A stretch of DNA of 47,656 nt. Origin: JAHEJV01 sp964653555 (GTDB lineage: Bacteria; Myxococcota_A; UBA9160; SMWR01). The number at the start of each line of letters is the position of its first letter. The first letter of the stretch is position 1. A program made the position numbers and the translations under genes. The stretch spans positions 1 through 47,656 of the forward strand of contig CAZZFT010000019.1 of assembly GCA_964653555.1 (NCBI GenBank), given 5' to 3'. Below the pieces are notes generated by a model. It made no database searches. It saw only the letters and a list, made by a program, of their open reading frames with translations, and was not told the DNA's origin. This document shows, piece by piece, positions 26,010 to 34,038 of this stretch.

Positions 26010-26365
26010 GTTTGCAGGAGCACGAGCAAACGCTTCAGCTTGATCCAAGGAGGGTGAACGCCAGCGTGCTTGCGAGAAACCTGCTCGGGACTGGAGCCGC
26101 GATCGCGTGTGGGTTCCCATCACCCTACCGATCCAAGGGATGCTGGCATCAGTCTGTTAGGTAGCATACAGATAGTCTGTTAGTCGGATCAAGCCTCACC
26201 GCGGGTAGAGGCGACAAAGCTAGCGAATTCAATAACCTTCCCGCCTTACCCACTTGGCTCGCGCCGCAACACTAGGGACGTGGCGTCTACTACGTCTCAC
26301 AGCAGCGCGTGGATCGAGGGGGACAGGAGAGGATGGTAGGCTCTGCCGCGACTCGAGAAGACTCC
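26010..26365. other. Low-GC intergenic stretch with a short direct repeat
   Basis: No convincing gene is visible. The sequence is notably less GC-rich than the core. AGTCTGTTAG occurs twice in direct orientation, at 26151-26160 and 26174-26183, with a 13-base spacer; it may be a binding site pair or an accident. Confidence 0.4.
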
Positions 26366-28384
26366 ATGAGCCAGAGCCCGCAGAGCCCTCGCGACGACTC
26401 GGCCCGCGCGCCCGAGATCGGTCGCTCGGCGCGGCGGCCGCAGCGAGTGGCTGCCGTGTGGGGGCTGGTCGCCGTCGTTCTGGCTCTCGGTCTGCTGCGC
26501 GCGTGGGCGCTGCGCGACGACCCGGAGGTGCCGCTGCTGCTGCCCGAGGGCGGCGCGCAGTGGGTGTTGTTCGACATGCCCTTCCAGCTGGGGATCTACC
26601 GATCCACGAGCTGGGTCGTCGGCTTCCGCAAGACGATCCAGGTCGAGTCGGCTCCGTCCGAGGCGCTCCTCACCGTGTACGCCTTCCGGGACGCGAACGT
26701 GCGGATCGATGGCGAGCTGATCGTCGAGCCGCGCAAGGACCCGGCCCGATGGAAGTCGCCCATCGTGGTGGATCTGGCCCCCCATCTCACGCCGGGCGAG
26801 CACGAGCTGCTGATCAAGGTGCATCACGTCAACGGACCGCCGGCGATGCTGGCCTACAGCGAGGCGCTGGGCCTCGTGAGCGACGACCGCTGGGACGCGA
26901 CGATCGACGGCGGCAAGCACTGGTCGCCGGCGCGCACGGCGGACGCGCTCCGCGCGACCGAGCAGCGCGCCCGCGCACGGACCGGCCCGCAGGCGCTGTC
27001 GGACATCGCCCCGCTGCTGGCGGTCGCAGGCACCGGAGTGCTCGCGCTCTCGCTCTGGCGCGATCGACGCATGCGACGTGCGGGAAGCGTCGACGGGATC
27101 CGCTGGGCGGCGTGGATCCGCTGGGGCGTGCTCGGGGCCTGGCTGCTGCTGATCGTCCACAACGTGTCTAGGATTCCACCGAACATCGGCTTCGATCCGG
27201 CGGGCCACCTGGCGTACATCGAGACGATCCGGAGCGAGCACCGGCTGCCGCTGGCGACCGACGGCTGGCAGATGTTCCAGTCGCCGCTCTACTACCTGTT
27301 CGCCGCGTCCTGGCTCTCGCTCGGCTCTCGGATTTTGGACGCCCCGTACCTCGACGGTGCGCTGCGGCTCCTGTCGTTGCTCTGCGGCATGGCGCAGGTC
27401 GAGATCGTCTACCGGACGCTGCGCAGCGTGCTGCCCGGCCGGCAGGATCTCCAGGCGCTCGGCGTCGTGTTGGGCGGCCTGCTGCCGATGAACCTCTACA
27501 TGTCGCAGTACCTCGGAAACGAGCCGATGGCGGGCGCGCTCAGCGCCGCGACCGTCGGGCTTGCGATGGCGGCGTGGCACGGCGGGGACGCCTGTCGGTC
27601 ACCGCGCCGCATGCTGGTGCTCGGCGGCGTCCTGGGCCTCGCGCTGCTGACCAAGGTCACCGCGGTGCTGCTCGCGCCACCGCTCGCGATCTGGCTGATC
27701 GCGCTGGGCTGGCAGCGCGGCGAGCCGACCGTGCGCATCCTCCGCTGGATCGGCTGCGTATTCGGCGCCGCAGCCGTGGTGTCGGGCTGGTACTACGTGC
27801 GCAATTGGATCCGGCTCGGCAAGCCGTTCGTGGGCGGCTGGGACGTCTCGAACGGGATCGTCTGGTGGCAGGATCCCGGCTATCGAACGCTGGGCAGCGT
27901 GCTCTCGTTCGGCGACTCACTGATCCACCCCACCGCGATCCACACGATGGGCTTTTGGGATGCGCTGTACGCGTCGTTCTGGTGCGACGGCTTCTTGAGC
28001 TCCACGGTGATCTTCGATGCGCCGCCACCGTGGAGGATGTCGTTCGTGATCGGCGGAGCGCTGCTCGGGCTGGTTCCGACCGGGCTGATGATCGCAGGGG
28101 CCGCGCGCGCGCTGCTCGATCGCAGGCTCGCGTGGCGGGCCGCGGGGCTGCTGGCTCTGGCACTCGTCGCGACCTATCTGGCCGCGATGCTCGACCTGTA
28201 TCTGCGGCTACCGATCTACAGCACCGTAAAGGCTACCTATACGCTCGGTCTGGTCCCGGCGTATGCACTGCTGTTCGTCACCGGCGCGGACCTGTCGATT
28301 CGGAGTCCTCTGGCACGCGGAGTCGTTTACGCGCTCGTGGCCTGCTGGGCGCTCGCGGCGTACCTGGCGTACTACGCGATCTGA
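26366..28384 (+). CDS. Putative GT-C glycosyltransferase (GT39/ArnT-like membrane protein)
   Basis: A 672-residue integral membrane protein. After one N-terminal helix (VWGLVAVVLALGLLRAWAL) comes a periplasmic beta-rich domain of about 150 residues, then about ten further helices. The loop PNIGFDPAGHLAYIETIRSE followed by WQMFQSPLYYLFAASW is the layout of GT-C glycosyltransferases that use polyprenyl-phosphate sugars, although the usual DE pair appears as FDP. The end of the protein is purely hydrophobic. The ATG at 26366 is preferred; the frame is open from 26309. It lies just left of the first tRNA-fMet remnant. Substrate unknown. Confidence 0.68.
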   Translation: MSQSPQSPRDDSARAPEIGRSARRPQRVAAVWGLVAVVLALGLLRAWALRDDPEVPLLLPEGGAQWVLFDMPFQLGIYRSTSWVVGFRKTIQVESAPSEALLTVYAFRDANVRIDGELIVEPRKDPARWKSPIVVDLAPHLTPGEHELLIKVHHVNGPPAMLAYSEALGLVSDDRWDATIDGGKHWSPARTADALRATEQRARARTGPQALSDIAPLLAVAGTGVLALSLWRDRRMRRAGSVDGIRWAAWIRWGVLGAWLLLIVHNVSRIPPNIGFDPAGHLAYIETIRSEHRLPLATDGWQMFQSPLYYLFAASWLSLGSRILDAPYLDGALRLLSLLCGMAQVEIVYRTLRSVLPGRQDLQALGVVLGGLLPMNLYMSQYLGNEPMAGALSAATVGLAMAAWHGGDACRSPRRMLVLGGVLGLALLTKVTAVLLAPPLAIWLIALGWQRGEPTVRILRWIGCVFGAAAVVSGWYYVRNWIRLGKPFVGGWDVSNGIVWWQDPGYRTLGSVLSFGDSLIHPTAIHTMGFWDALYASFWCDGFLSSTVIFDAPPPWRMSFVIGGALLGLVPTGLMIAGAARALLDRRLAWRAAGLLALALVATYLAAMLDLYLRLPIYSTVKATYTLGLVPAYALLFVTGADLSIRSPLARGVVYALVACWALAAYLAYYAI

Positions 28385-28478
28385 TGGCTCGAAAGGGTTG
28401 GAGCGGCCCCGCGCCGAACGCGGAGACCGCTGCACCTCCGAGACGTCGCCATCGCTCGCGAGGCGCGTGGTCGGCGCC

Positions 28479-28730
28479 CTAATGGGAAGAGAGGACGGCA
28501 ATCGCGATCGCCATCGTCACGAGGCTCAACCCGGTACTGGCGGTCACCATCGACCCGACCGTCGCGGGGTCCAGACAGTAGTTCAGGGCGAACAGGATGC
28601 CGAAGAACCCCGACGAGATAGTGGCGAGCAAAATGGCCGCCCTGGCGATCTCCGGAGAGACCGGAATACGACCGCAGCCTCGGTGGTAGCGGGGGAGGGA
28701 TACGACCGCGTCGAGACAGTGGTGGCGGAT
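28479..28730 (-). pseudogene. Membrane protein remnant, no start codon
   Basis: On the minus strand a frame without ATG or GTG reads ...RIPVSPEIARAAILLATISS, then GFFGILFALNYCLDPATVGS and TGLSLVTMAIAIAVLSSH before TAG at 28479-28481. Two clear transmembrane segments make it look like the C-terminal part of a real protein. The readable protein-like part begins right beside the tRNA-end repeat at 28684-28701, which is consistent with its 5' part having been displaced by an insertion there. I do not recognise the family. Confidence 0.45.
28684..28701 (-). repeat. tRNA-fMet 3'-end copy (a), att-like
   Basis: Eighteen bases identical to the 3' end of the tRNA-fMet gene at 41263-41280 and in the same orientation; similarity continues for a few bases into the T-loop. 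A truncated tRNA end at a distance from the intact tRNA is the expected footprint of an integrated element. Confidence 0.65.
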
Positions 28731-28824
28731 CTACCGCCTAGGGATACCCCAAAGGGAAGTTGACACTTCGAGCCTTCTCGGAGGTGAGAAATCCCTTGTT
28801 TCGCCTATCCGCCTGGCGACGGAT

Positions 28825-28854
28825 TTGACTTCCGGATTGGATCGGCCCTATGGT
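28825..28854 (+). promoter_or_regulatory. Possible sigma-70-like promoter
   Basis: TTGACT at 28825-28830 and TATGGT at 28849-28854 with an 18-base spacer, 37 bases upstream of the PEP-CTERM start. Only a motif match. Confidence 0.3.
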
Positions 28855-28890
28855 TTCCGTGGGAAGGCGGATCCAACCCGGAGTTCGCTG

Positions 28891-29835
28891 ATGCGCCCGT
28901 TGTCCGCCTTTGCCTTGCTCGCCTCCTGCCTCCTGTCGCTCCCTCCGACCGGCGCTGCCGCCCTCACTTCGGTCTTCATCACCGCCGAGGCCGGGATCAC
29001 CAACGGCCCGACGTTTCCTCCGACCGACTATGTCGAGCTGAGCGATCCCGTCCAGGTCTACGGCAAGGCGCAGATCCAGGACGGTCTGCTCGGCAACGGC
29101 ATATACGCGGCGAGTCAGTCCATCGGCGCGAGCGGCTTCGGGCACCTCGGCTCTCTGGCCGGCGCCGAGGCGGAGGCGGGCGGAACCAGCTACGGCCAGG
29201 GTGTATCGGGGTGGAAGGACACGTTCGTGATCACGCCATCCAACCCGAACCTGATGTTAACTCCGGGGACCTTCACGTTCAGCGCCAGCGTCGGGGGATC
29301 GGGGGGCGTCCAGCTCGCCGACGCAGGGGTTGCGACGTCCTGGGACGGGCACTCGAATTTCACGGCATACATCGTCTTCGAACCGTTCGTCGTGTGCGCG
29401 ACGTGCTCGTTCCTCGCGAGCGGCGACTGGTACGCGAGTGAGAACGACCCGGTCGGGACCTTCTACGGTAACGGCACGTTCGGAAGCACCACGAGCGCGC
29501 TGCTCTCCGGAACGGTCGACTTCACGTTCGGGGTTCCGGTCGATATGACCGCGACCCTCGCGACGGCCGCCCAGGCCCACGGCGGTGACGCCGGACGGAC
29601 GGGGGCCTTCGCCTCGTACCTCTCCACCCTTCTTTGGGACGGGATGTCGGAGGTGCGCGACGGGAACGGCGCGCTGGTCACCGCCTACGGCGTGACCTCG
29701 GAGTCCACCACCGATTGGTCCCAGGCCGTGGTCGTTCCCGAGCCGTCCACTGCCGTCCTCCTGAGCCTGGGCCTCGTGCCTCTCGTGCTCCCTGGGCGTC
29801 GGCGGCGATCGAGCGCCCGCAAGAGCAATGGGTAA
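28891..29835 (+). CDS. PEP-CTERM sorting domain protein
   Basis: A 314-residue exported protein. The signal peptide is LSAFALLASCLLSLPPTGAAA and the C-terminus carries the sorting signal VVPEPSTAVLLSLGLVPLVL plus an Arg-rich end. The body is Gly/Ser/Thr-rich and beta-rich, with two nearby cysteines (FVVCATCSFLAS) but no enzyme motif. It probably ends up in the envelope or extracellular matrix after exosortase processing. The ATG at 28891 fits both the signal peptide and a GGAG upstream. It is the only intact gene between tRNA-end copies (a) and (b). Confidence 0.85.
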   Translation: MRPLSAFALLASCLLSLPPTGAAALTSVFITAEAGITNGPTFPPTDYVELSDPVQVYGKAQIQDGLLGNGIYAASQSIGASGFGHLGSLAGAEAEAGGTSYGQGVSGWKDTFVITPSNPNLMLTPGTFTFSASVGGSGGVQLADAGVATSWDGHSNFTAYIVFEPFVVCATCSFLASGDWYASENDPVGTFYGNGTFGSTTSALLSGTVDFTFGVPVDMTATLATAAQAHGGDAGRTGAFASYLSTLLWDGMSEVRDGNGALVTAYGVTSESTTDWSQAVVVPEPSTAVLLSLGLVPLVLPGRRRRSSARKSNG

Positions 29836-29983
29836 TCGACGACCGGCCGGAACTTCAGATCGGGTCGGCGGAAATGTGGGAAACGGCCAACCGCCTTCGT
29901 AGGAGCTGGTCACGAGGTCTCCCGAGACGTGCGGATGGCACCTCGTAGGGGGATCGGCGTCGGGACGACGCCCCGTCCACCTG

Positions 29984-30323
29984 CTCCGCAGAGTCTGCAT
30001 CAAACCGGGCGAGCTGGAGTCCCGAGTGCGGGGGACGATCCGCTCCCAGGTCTTGGTGCCCGAGACCGTCGAGGGGATCGCGCGTCGAAGCCTGAAGCTC
30101 GCCAAGACTCGGTTCGACGAATCCCACCGCACGCTCGCCGCCGACCGGCGCCGGCTGGACCAGATCCCGGTTCGAGGAACGCAATCTCCCAGATCGGTCG
30201 CTGCTCCAGGCGTCTCCCGAGAAGGCACATCTGGCGCTCGAGGAGCTCCTGAGAGGCAACAGGATCACCATCCACCAAAGCCCAGGCAGCCGCGACGACC
30301 ACGTCGAGGCGCGGCCGAGCTGA
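29984..30323 (+). pseudogene. Probable large serine recombinase, C-terminal remnant
   Basis: One frame gives a charged helical stretch, VLVPETVEGIARRSLKLAK then HRTLAADRRRLDQ, which resembles the coiled-coil part of large serine recombinases. A different frame then gives SPEKAHLALEELLRGNRITI and ends at TGA 30321-30323, which resembles the family's last strand region. At least one frameshift separates the two, and the catalytic and DNA-binding domains are missing. The identification rests on pattern and on its position directly before a terminator and a tRNA-end copy. Confidence 0.42.
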
Positions 30324-30333
30324 CCCTCGAAGC

Positions 30334-30375
30334 ACATACGGCCGGCCGTCCTGAGACGACCGGCCGTATGTTTTT
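30334..30375 (+). terminator. Rho-independent terminator
   Basis: A perfect 12-base stem, ACATACGGCCGG (30334-30345) with CCGGCCGTATGT (30360-30371), followed by a run of five T. It lies between the recombinase remnant and tRNA-end copy (b); an almost identical hairpin precedes copy (d). Confidence 0.85.
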
Positions 30376-30376
30376 G

Positions 30377-30541
30377 GTGGTAGCGGGGGGCAGCAACGCA
30401 CGGATGTGCCTGCCCCTGCCGGTAGCGCTGGTGATGCCGGTGGCGGCCACAGCGCAGGCCATCGGGTAGGTTTCGGCAGCGGCGCGCACGTCAGTGAACC
30501 TCCCGGACGAGCCGTAAAGACCGCCGCGGTTCATCCCGGCC
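30377..30541. repeat. 165-bp direct repeat, copy 1, containing tRNA-end copy (b)
   Basis: Identical to 38839-39003 except for one base (A at about 30424 against G in copy 2). It begins with the tRNA-fMet 3'-end motif TGGTAGCGGGGG (30378-30389). The minus strand is open for about 50 codons from an ATG near the right edge, in both copies. Together with the hairpin upstream the duplicated unit is about 205 bases. Confidence 0.95.
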
Positions 30542-30629
30542 TTCAGTGCCCCCAACTCTGCAGTGGAGCGAGTCAAGGCACACAATCGTTCAGTAACCGC
30601 CCGGATCATGACAGTAGAAAAGAGCGCGC

Positions 30630-31115
30630 ATGCAGACCCCTCCGGCCCGACCGTTCCTGCGAGAGATAACTTTGCGAGAGGCGTTCGTCCACGATCTCGC
30701 TTCATTCCTGGCCGTATTGATCTACCTGTTCGCGCTCGCGTGCCTCCTGTCCCTGGTCGTCGCTGTCGGCTGGCTGGACGCTCCGGCGCCGAAGGAATCG
30801 CCGGGGGAGATCTTTCTGGGATTTGCCGTCATATCAGGCGCGGTCCTCGCCTTCCTGCGATTCAGGGCGCGTCGCATTACCGAAATCCTGAAGGATGGCG
30901 AAGTGGTGGCGGCTGAAGTCGTGCGGAGACTTGCTTACCAGTTCTTTGTGCAGATATTGCTGAGCTACACGATATCGGGACGAGCCGCTCAGGAACACTT
31001 GTGGCTGCCGAATACGAAACGTCCCCGCGAGCTGGCCAAGGCGGAACGCCTGTCGCTCTCGGTGCGACCCGGTGCGGTGCGGGGACTGGTAGTGCGTGAC
31101 CTGTATGAGCGATGA
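30630..31115 (+). CDS. Small membrane protein of unknown function
   Basis: A 161-residue protein with two transmembrane helices, LASFLAVLIYLFALACLLSL and IFLGFAVISGAVLAFLRF, then a soluble part (EILKDGEVVAAEVVRRLAY, SLSVRPGAVRGLVVRDLY) whose beta pattern recalls DUF3592-like proteins. I do not recognise it for certain. The ATG at 30630 is preceded by a weak purine-rich site. Codon use is less GC-rich than the core. It is the first intact gene after tRNA-end copy (b). Confidence 0.6.
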   Translation: MQTPPARPFLREITLREAFVHDLASFLAVLIYLFALACLLSLVVAVGWLDAPAPKESPGEIFLGFAVISGAVLAFLRFRARRITEILKDGEVVAAEVVRRLAYQFFVQILLSYTISGRAAQEHLWLPNTKRPRELAKAERLSLSVRPGAVRGLVVRDLYER

Positions 31116-31136
31116 CCGACGCGGGTGGCGATCGCG

Positions 31137-31540
31137 CTAGGCGCGCCGCGGCCCCGCGTTGCCGTCCTCCACCACGAACGTCGCCAGCGTGCTGCCCTGC
31201 GCCTCGCGCTCGCTCACCGAGGCCATGGCGCGCAGGTCCGCCCTGAAGGACTTCGCGGTGACCTCCGCCCGCACGTGTCCGCGATAGTGGCTGTCCAGGA
31301 GCTTCATGTGCGGGTTGTCGGGCAGCAGCCGGTTCAGGCGTTCCTGCGACGGCGCCTGCGAAGTGATCGAAGTGCCGACGACCTCGCTCGCCACCACGGG
31401 CGAGGCCGGGTCGTCGAAGTCCGGCTTCAGGTCGCAGACGTTGAACAGGTGCACGTCGCCGCCCAGCACCACCGGGTTGGCGATTCGCTGCACGGAGAGA
31501 AACTCGAGCAGCCGCCGCCGCGCGGCCGGGTAGCCACCCG
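31137..31540 (-). pseudogene. PhoD-like alkaline phosphatase, C-terminal fragment
   Basis: About 130 codons match the end of alkaline phosphatase D family proteins: GYPAARRRLLEFLSVQRIAN, then PVVLGGDVHLFNVCDLKPDF with the metal-binding GDVH, ASEVVGTSITSQAPSQERL, and the closing STLATFVVEDGNAG. The family is about 500 residues, and the upstream sequence is unrelated, so the gene lost its 5' three quarters. A GTG at 31493 could start a short product, but it would not fold as an enzyme. The stop is intact at 31137. Confidence 0.72.
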
Positions 31541-31622
31541 GGGCTCCCCGTAGGGGATCGACATGACGCCCATACTGGGACGTCGAGCCACGCAGCTTGA
31601 ATATCCTATCCCCGAGCGACCT

Positions 31623-33503
31623 TCACGATGACCTTCGCGGCCATTGGGACATGGTCGCGCTGCTGGGCCTGACGGCCCGGGCCCGCCGGCGGACGGCGCG
31701 TCTGCGCAGCGCGAGCAGTCCCAGGACGCCGTTGCTCAGGCCCAGCGCGAGCCCGGGCTCCGGCAGCTCGATCGCGTCGACGTCCTCGCTCGCGGACTCG
31801 GCCGCGCCGAGCAGCGCGTCGAGCCGCGGGGACAGCGCGAAGCCCGTGTCCCACGCGTGGCCAGCGTGGGTCAGGAACGATGAGGATCCGTCGCCGCTCA
31901 GCACGACCAGCTCGCTGCCGTCGAAGCCGCTGCCCGGCACTCCGCGGATGCTGAACACGATCAGGTCGTCGGGATTCTCGACGAAGCCTCCGACTCCCCC
32001 GTTGCGCACGAGCAGGGCGTCCACGTCGACGTCCTCGGGCGCACCCGTGTAGCCGAGATTCTGCACGGCCACCACGATGAACGACTGGGGCACCCAGGGA
32101 ATCTGCACCCCGAGCTGCTCCAGGTACACCGAGGTGCCCAGGACGGAGTCGTTCAGCAGCGAGTAGTAACGGGCGTCGTCGCCCGACGACGTTTCCGGCC
32201 CCCACAGCTCGAGTCCGTCGACGTCCTCGATGCCGGCCACGCCGCCCGCGTCGGCCGGGTTGAGGTCCGCGTGCCGGTAGCGGATCGCGAAGCTGGCGCC
32301 GAGGTCCTCGGCGAACGCGGCCACCTCGTGGCCTCCCGCGTCGCCAACCACCGAGACGAGCAGATCGGCGCTGTCGCTGAAGAGCTCGTCGAGCAGCGCG
32401 TCGTTGCCGCTGGCCAGTGCGTCAATCTGGGCGTCGGGCTCGTTTCCGCTCTCGAGGCCCGGAGCGAAGTCGAGGCCGTCGCGCGGCAGGCCAGCGCCGC
32501 CGCCGGGCTCGGTGGTGAGGACCTGGCCCGGGTCGAGCGGACCCTCGCCGCCGCCGGCGAGCGCCTGCTCGTCGAACTCGTTGCTGTACTCGATCGGGAC
32601 GGTCGCTCCGGGGGGATCCTGCGGCGGCTCCGGCGCCGGCCCCTCGGACGCGACGAACGCATCGACGCGGAGCCCCCAGGCATCGGGGGTCGCGACCAGC
32701 TCGCGCGCGCTGCCGAGCCAGGCCAGCGGGTTGTTCACAGGCCCGTCGGCATCGCTGGCCAGGAGGCCCGTGCCGGCGATCAGGCCGAAGAGCTGGGCCC
32801 CGCCACCGATCAGCACCTGACCGGGCAGGATTGGGGGGACCAGGAGGGTCGACTTGGGTTCGGTCGAGTCCTCCAGACCGATCGCGGTGGACACCTCGTA
32901 GCCGAGCACGTTGCCGCAGAAGACATCGGTGCGCAGGCCCCACGCGTTGCCCAGCGAGACCACTTCGTGAGCGCCGCTCCGCCAGCCGGTCGGGGCGGCG
33001 GCGGGTCCGACCGGACCGCTGGCCGTCAAGACGACGTTGGCGCTGTTGGTGCCCCACAAGCGCGTCCCGCCGCCCAGGACCTGCTTGCCGGCGGGACAGC
33101 TGACGATCTGGCTCTTCTCGTCGGTGCTGTCCGCCGCGCCTTCGAGCATGATGACCTCGTAGTCCGGCACGACCCCGCAGATGAGGTTGACCTCGAGAGA
33201 CCAGTTGTCGTTCGTCGGGATCGTCTCGACCGCGTCGGCGATCCAGTCCGTAGGGGGGGGCACGGTGAAGGGGCCGCTGGTGTCGAGGGCGAGTCCGGGG
33301 GCGCTCCCGATCACGCGGGCGCCGCCGCCCAGGACGAACTTGCCCGGCGGGCAGTTGAGCGAGACGTTCTTGTAGGTCGAGCTGTCGACCAGCGAGCTGC
33401 CCGTTACCACCTCGTATCCGAGCACGACCGCGAGTCCCGGCCGGGCCGCGAGGCAGAGCAGGATCGCGATCACGAGGCGGCGGCGCTTGACCAAGAGGTC
33501 CAC
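31623..33503 (-). CDS. PEP-CTERM-like exported protein with three tandem repeats
   Basis: A 626-residue exported protein. The signal peptide is RLVIAILLCLAARPGLA. Three tandem units of about 85 residues follow, each starting GYEV or DYEV and carrying a (P)PGK/Q-VLGGGA-type strand and a W-x-L-x-V ending; the first two have paired cysteines and the third has lost them. A Pro/Gly-rich linker leads to an unrelated domain, and the end is a PEP-like sorting signal (IELPEPGLALGLSNGVLGLL plus Arg-rich tail). The GTG at 33503 overlaps a GGGAGGT site, so a TTG three codons later is a better-spaced alternative start. Likely a surface protein. Confidence 0.72.
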   Translation of the reverse strand: MDLLVKRRRLVIAILLCLAARPGLAVVLGYEVVTGSSLVDSSTYKNVSLNCPPGKFVLGGGARVIGSAPGLALDTSGPFTVPPPTDWIADAVETIPTNDNWSLEVNLICGVVPDYEVIMLEGAADSTDEKSQIVSCPAGKQVLGGGTRLWGTNSANVVLTASGPVGPAAAPTGWRSGAHEVVSLGNAWGLRTDVFCGNVLGYEVSTAIGLEDSTEPKSTLLVPPILPGQVLIGGGAQLFGLIAGTGLLASDADGPVNNPLAWLGSARELVATPDAWGLRVDAFVASEGPAPEPPQDPPGATVPIEYSNEFDEQALAGGGEGPLDPGQVLTTEPGGGAGLPRDGLDFAPGLESGNEPDAQIDALASGNDALLDELFSDSADLLVSVVGDAGGHEVAAFAEDLGASFAIRYRHADLNPADAGGVAGIEDVDGLELWGPETSSGDDARYYSLLNDSVLGTSVYLEQLGVQIPWVPQSFIVVAVQNLGYTGAPEDVDVDALLVRNGGVGGFVENPDDLIVFSIRGVPGSGFDGSELVVLSGDGSSSFLTHAGHAWDTGFALSPRLDALLGAAESASEDVDAIELPEPGLALGLSNGVLGLLALRRRAVRRRARAVRPSSATMSQWPRRSS

Positions 33504-33613
33504 ACCTCCCTCGAGACCATCGTCTCATGCATCACCGCGCCGCGCATCGCGAATCTGGGCGAGATCGGGGCGAATCGATCGGCCGCGGCCCGCCTGGGGT
33601 CTGGACCGGTTGA

Positions 33614-33815
33614 GATCCCCAGCGGGGTTGGCCACTTCGGGGCTTATCGAACCTCGAGGACCCGCTTGTCCGCCCGCTGCTCGCCCTGATCGCCCAGGAC
33701 GAGCGCGGCCACCAGCGGCTCGACGTGATCCCGGATCCGACGGCGCCGGGCGGCTACCGGATCGAGGGCACACTCCGGCTCCCGATTTCGCTGGAGCCCC
33801 CGACCGCAGAAACAC
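33614..33815 (+). pseudogene. Possible serine recombinase C-terminal remnant
   Basis: The plus-strand frame reads LEDPLVRPLLALIAQDERG then RLDVIPDPTAPGGYRIEGTL and RLPISLEPPTAETQNRR. A G-G-Y-R-x-x-G strand near the C-terminus is common in large serine recombinases. Nothing of the catalytic domain remains, so this call leans on position: it runs straight into a hairpin and a tRNA-end copy, as at the other junctions. Confidence 0.33.
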
Positions 33816-33819
33816 AAAA

Positions 33820-33851
33820 CCGCCGACCAGGCGGTGAGACCTGGTCGGCGG
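33820..33851. terminator. Strong hairpin before tRNA-end copy (c)
   Basis: CCGCCGACCAGG at 33820-33831 pairs perfectly with CCTGGTCGGCGG at 33840-33851 across an 8-base loop. No long T-run follows, so it may be a terminator or a recombination-site hairpin. Confidence 0.6.
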
Positions 33852-33861
33852 CTCAGGAACA

Positions 33862-33873
33862 TGGTAGCGGGGG
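33862..33873 (-). repeat. tRNA-fMet 3'-end copy (c), att-like
   Basis: TGGTAGCGGGGG, identical to the last 12 bases of the tRNA-fMet gene, 10 bases after a perfect hairpin. Confidence 0.5.
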
Positions 33874-34038
33874 CCCGATCAGACCGATTGCATACGGACC
33901 CGCGACAGCTCGTCGTTCCAGTGCAGTTCAGGGCGTAAATCTCGATGATCGCTCCGAGATCGCGAGTGTTCGAGGGATTGTCGATAGCGCCTCGTGCAAG
34001 GCGCAGGACTCAGCGTGTCGGTCTGAGGCAGAGCCTCG

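Larger units (their letters stand above)
28385..28890. other. Gene-poor junction region
   Basis: This stretch holds a membrane-protein remnant on the minus strand, the first copy of the tRNA-fMet 3' end and a promoter-like element before the next gene. No intact gene is visible. Confidence 0.6.
29836..30629. other. Region of recombinase debris and a duplicated sequence
   Basis: Holds a degraded recombinase end, a strong terminator, tRNA-end copy (b) and the first copy of the 165-bp repeat. No intact gene is visible. Confidence 0.6.
33504..34038. other. Junction region without an intact gene
   Basis: Contains a recombinase-like C-terminal remnant, a perfect hairpin and tRNA-end copy (c). Right of it, 33874-34038 shows nothing recognisable. 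Confidence 0.6.

Noticed and set aside
26151..26183. Two AGTCTGTTAG copies as an insertion-sequence target duplication
   Set aside because: Only 13 bases lie between them, so there is no element; kept only as a short repeat in the region note.
33487..33837. Plus-strand 116-codon frame over junction (c)
   Set aside because: Arg/Pro-rich shadow; the neighbouring frame holds the more protein-like recombinase tail.
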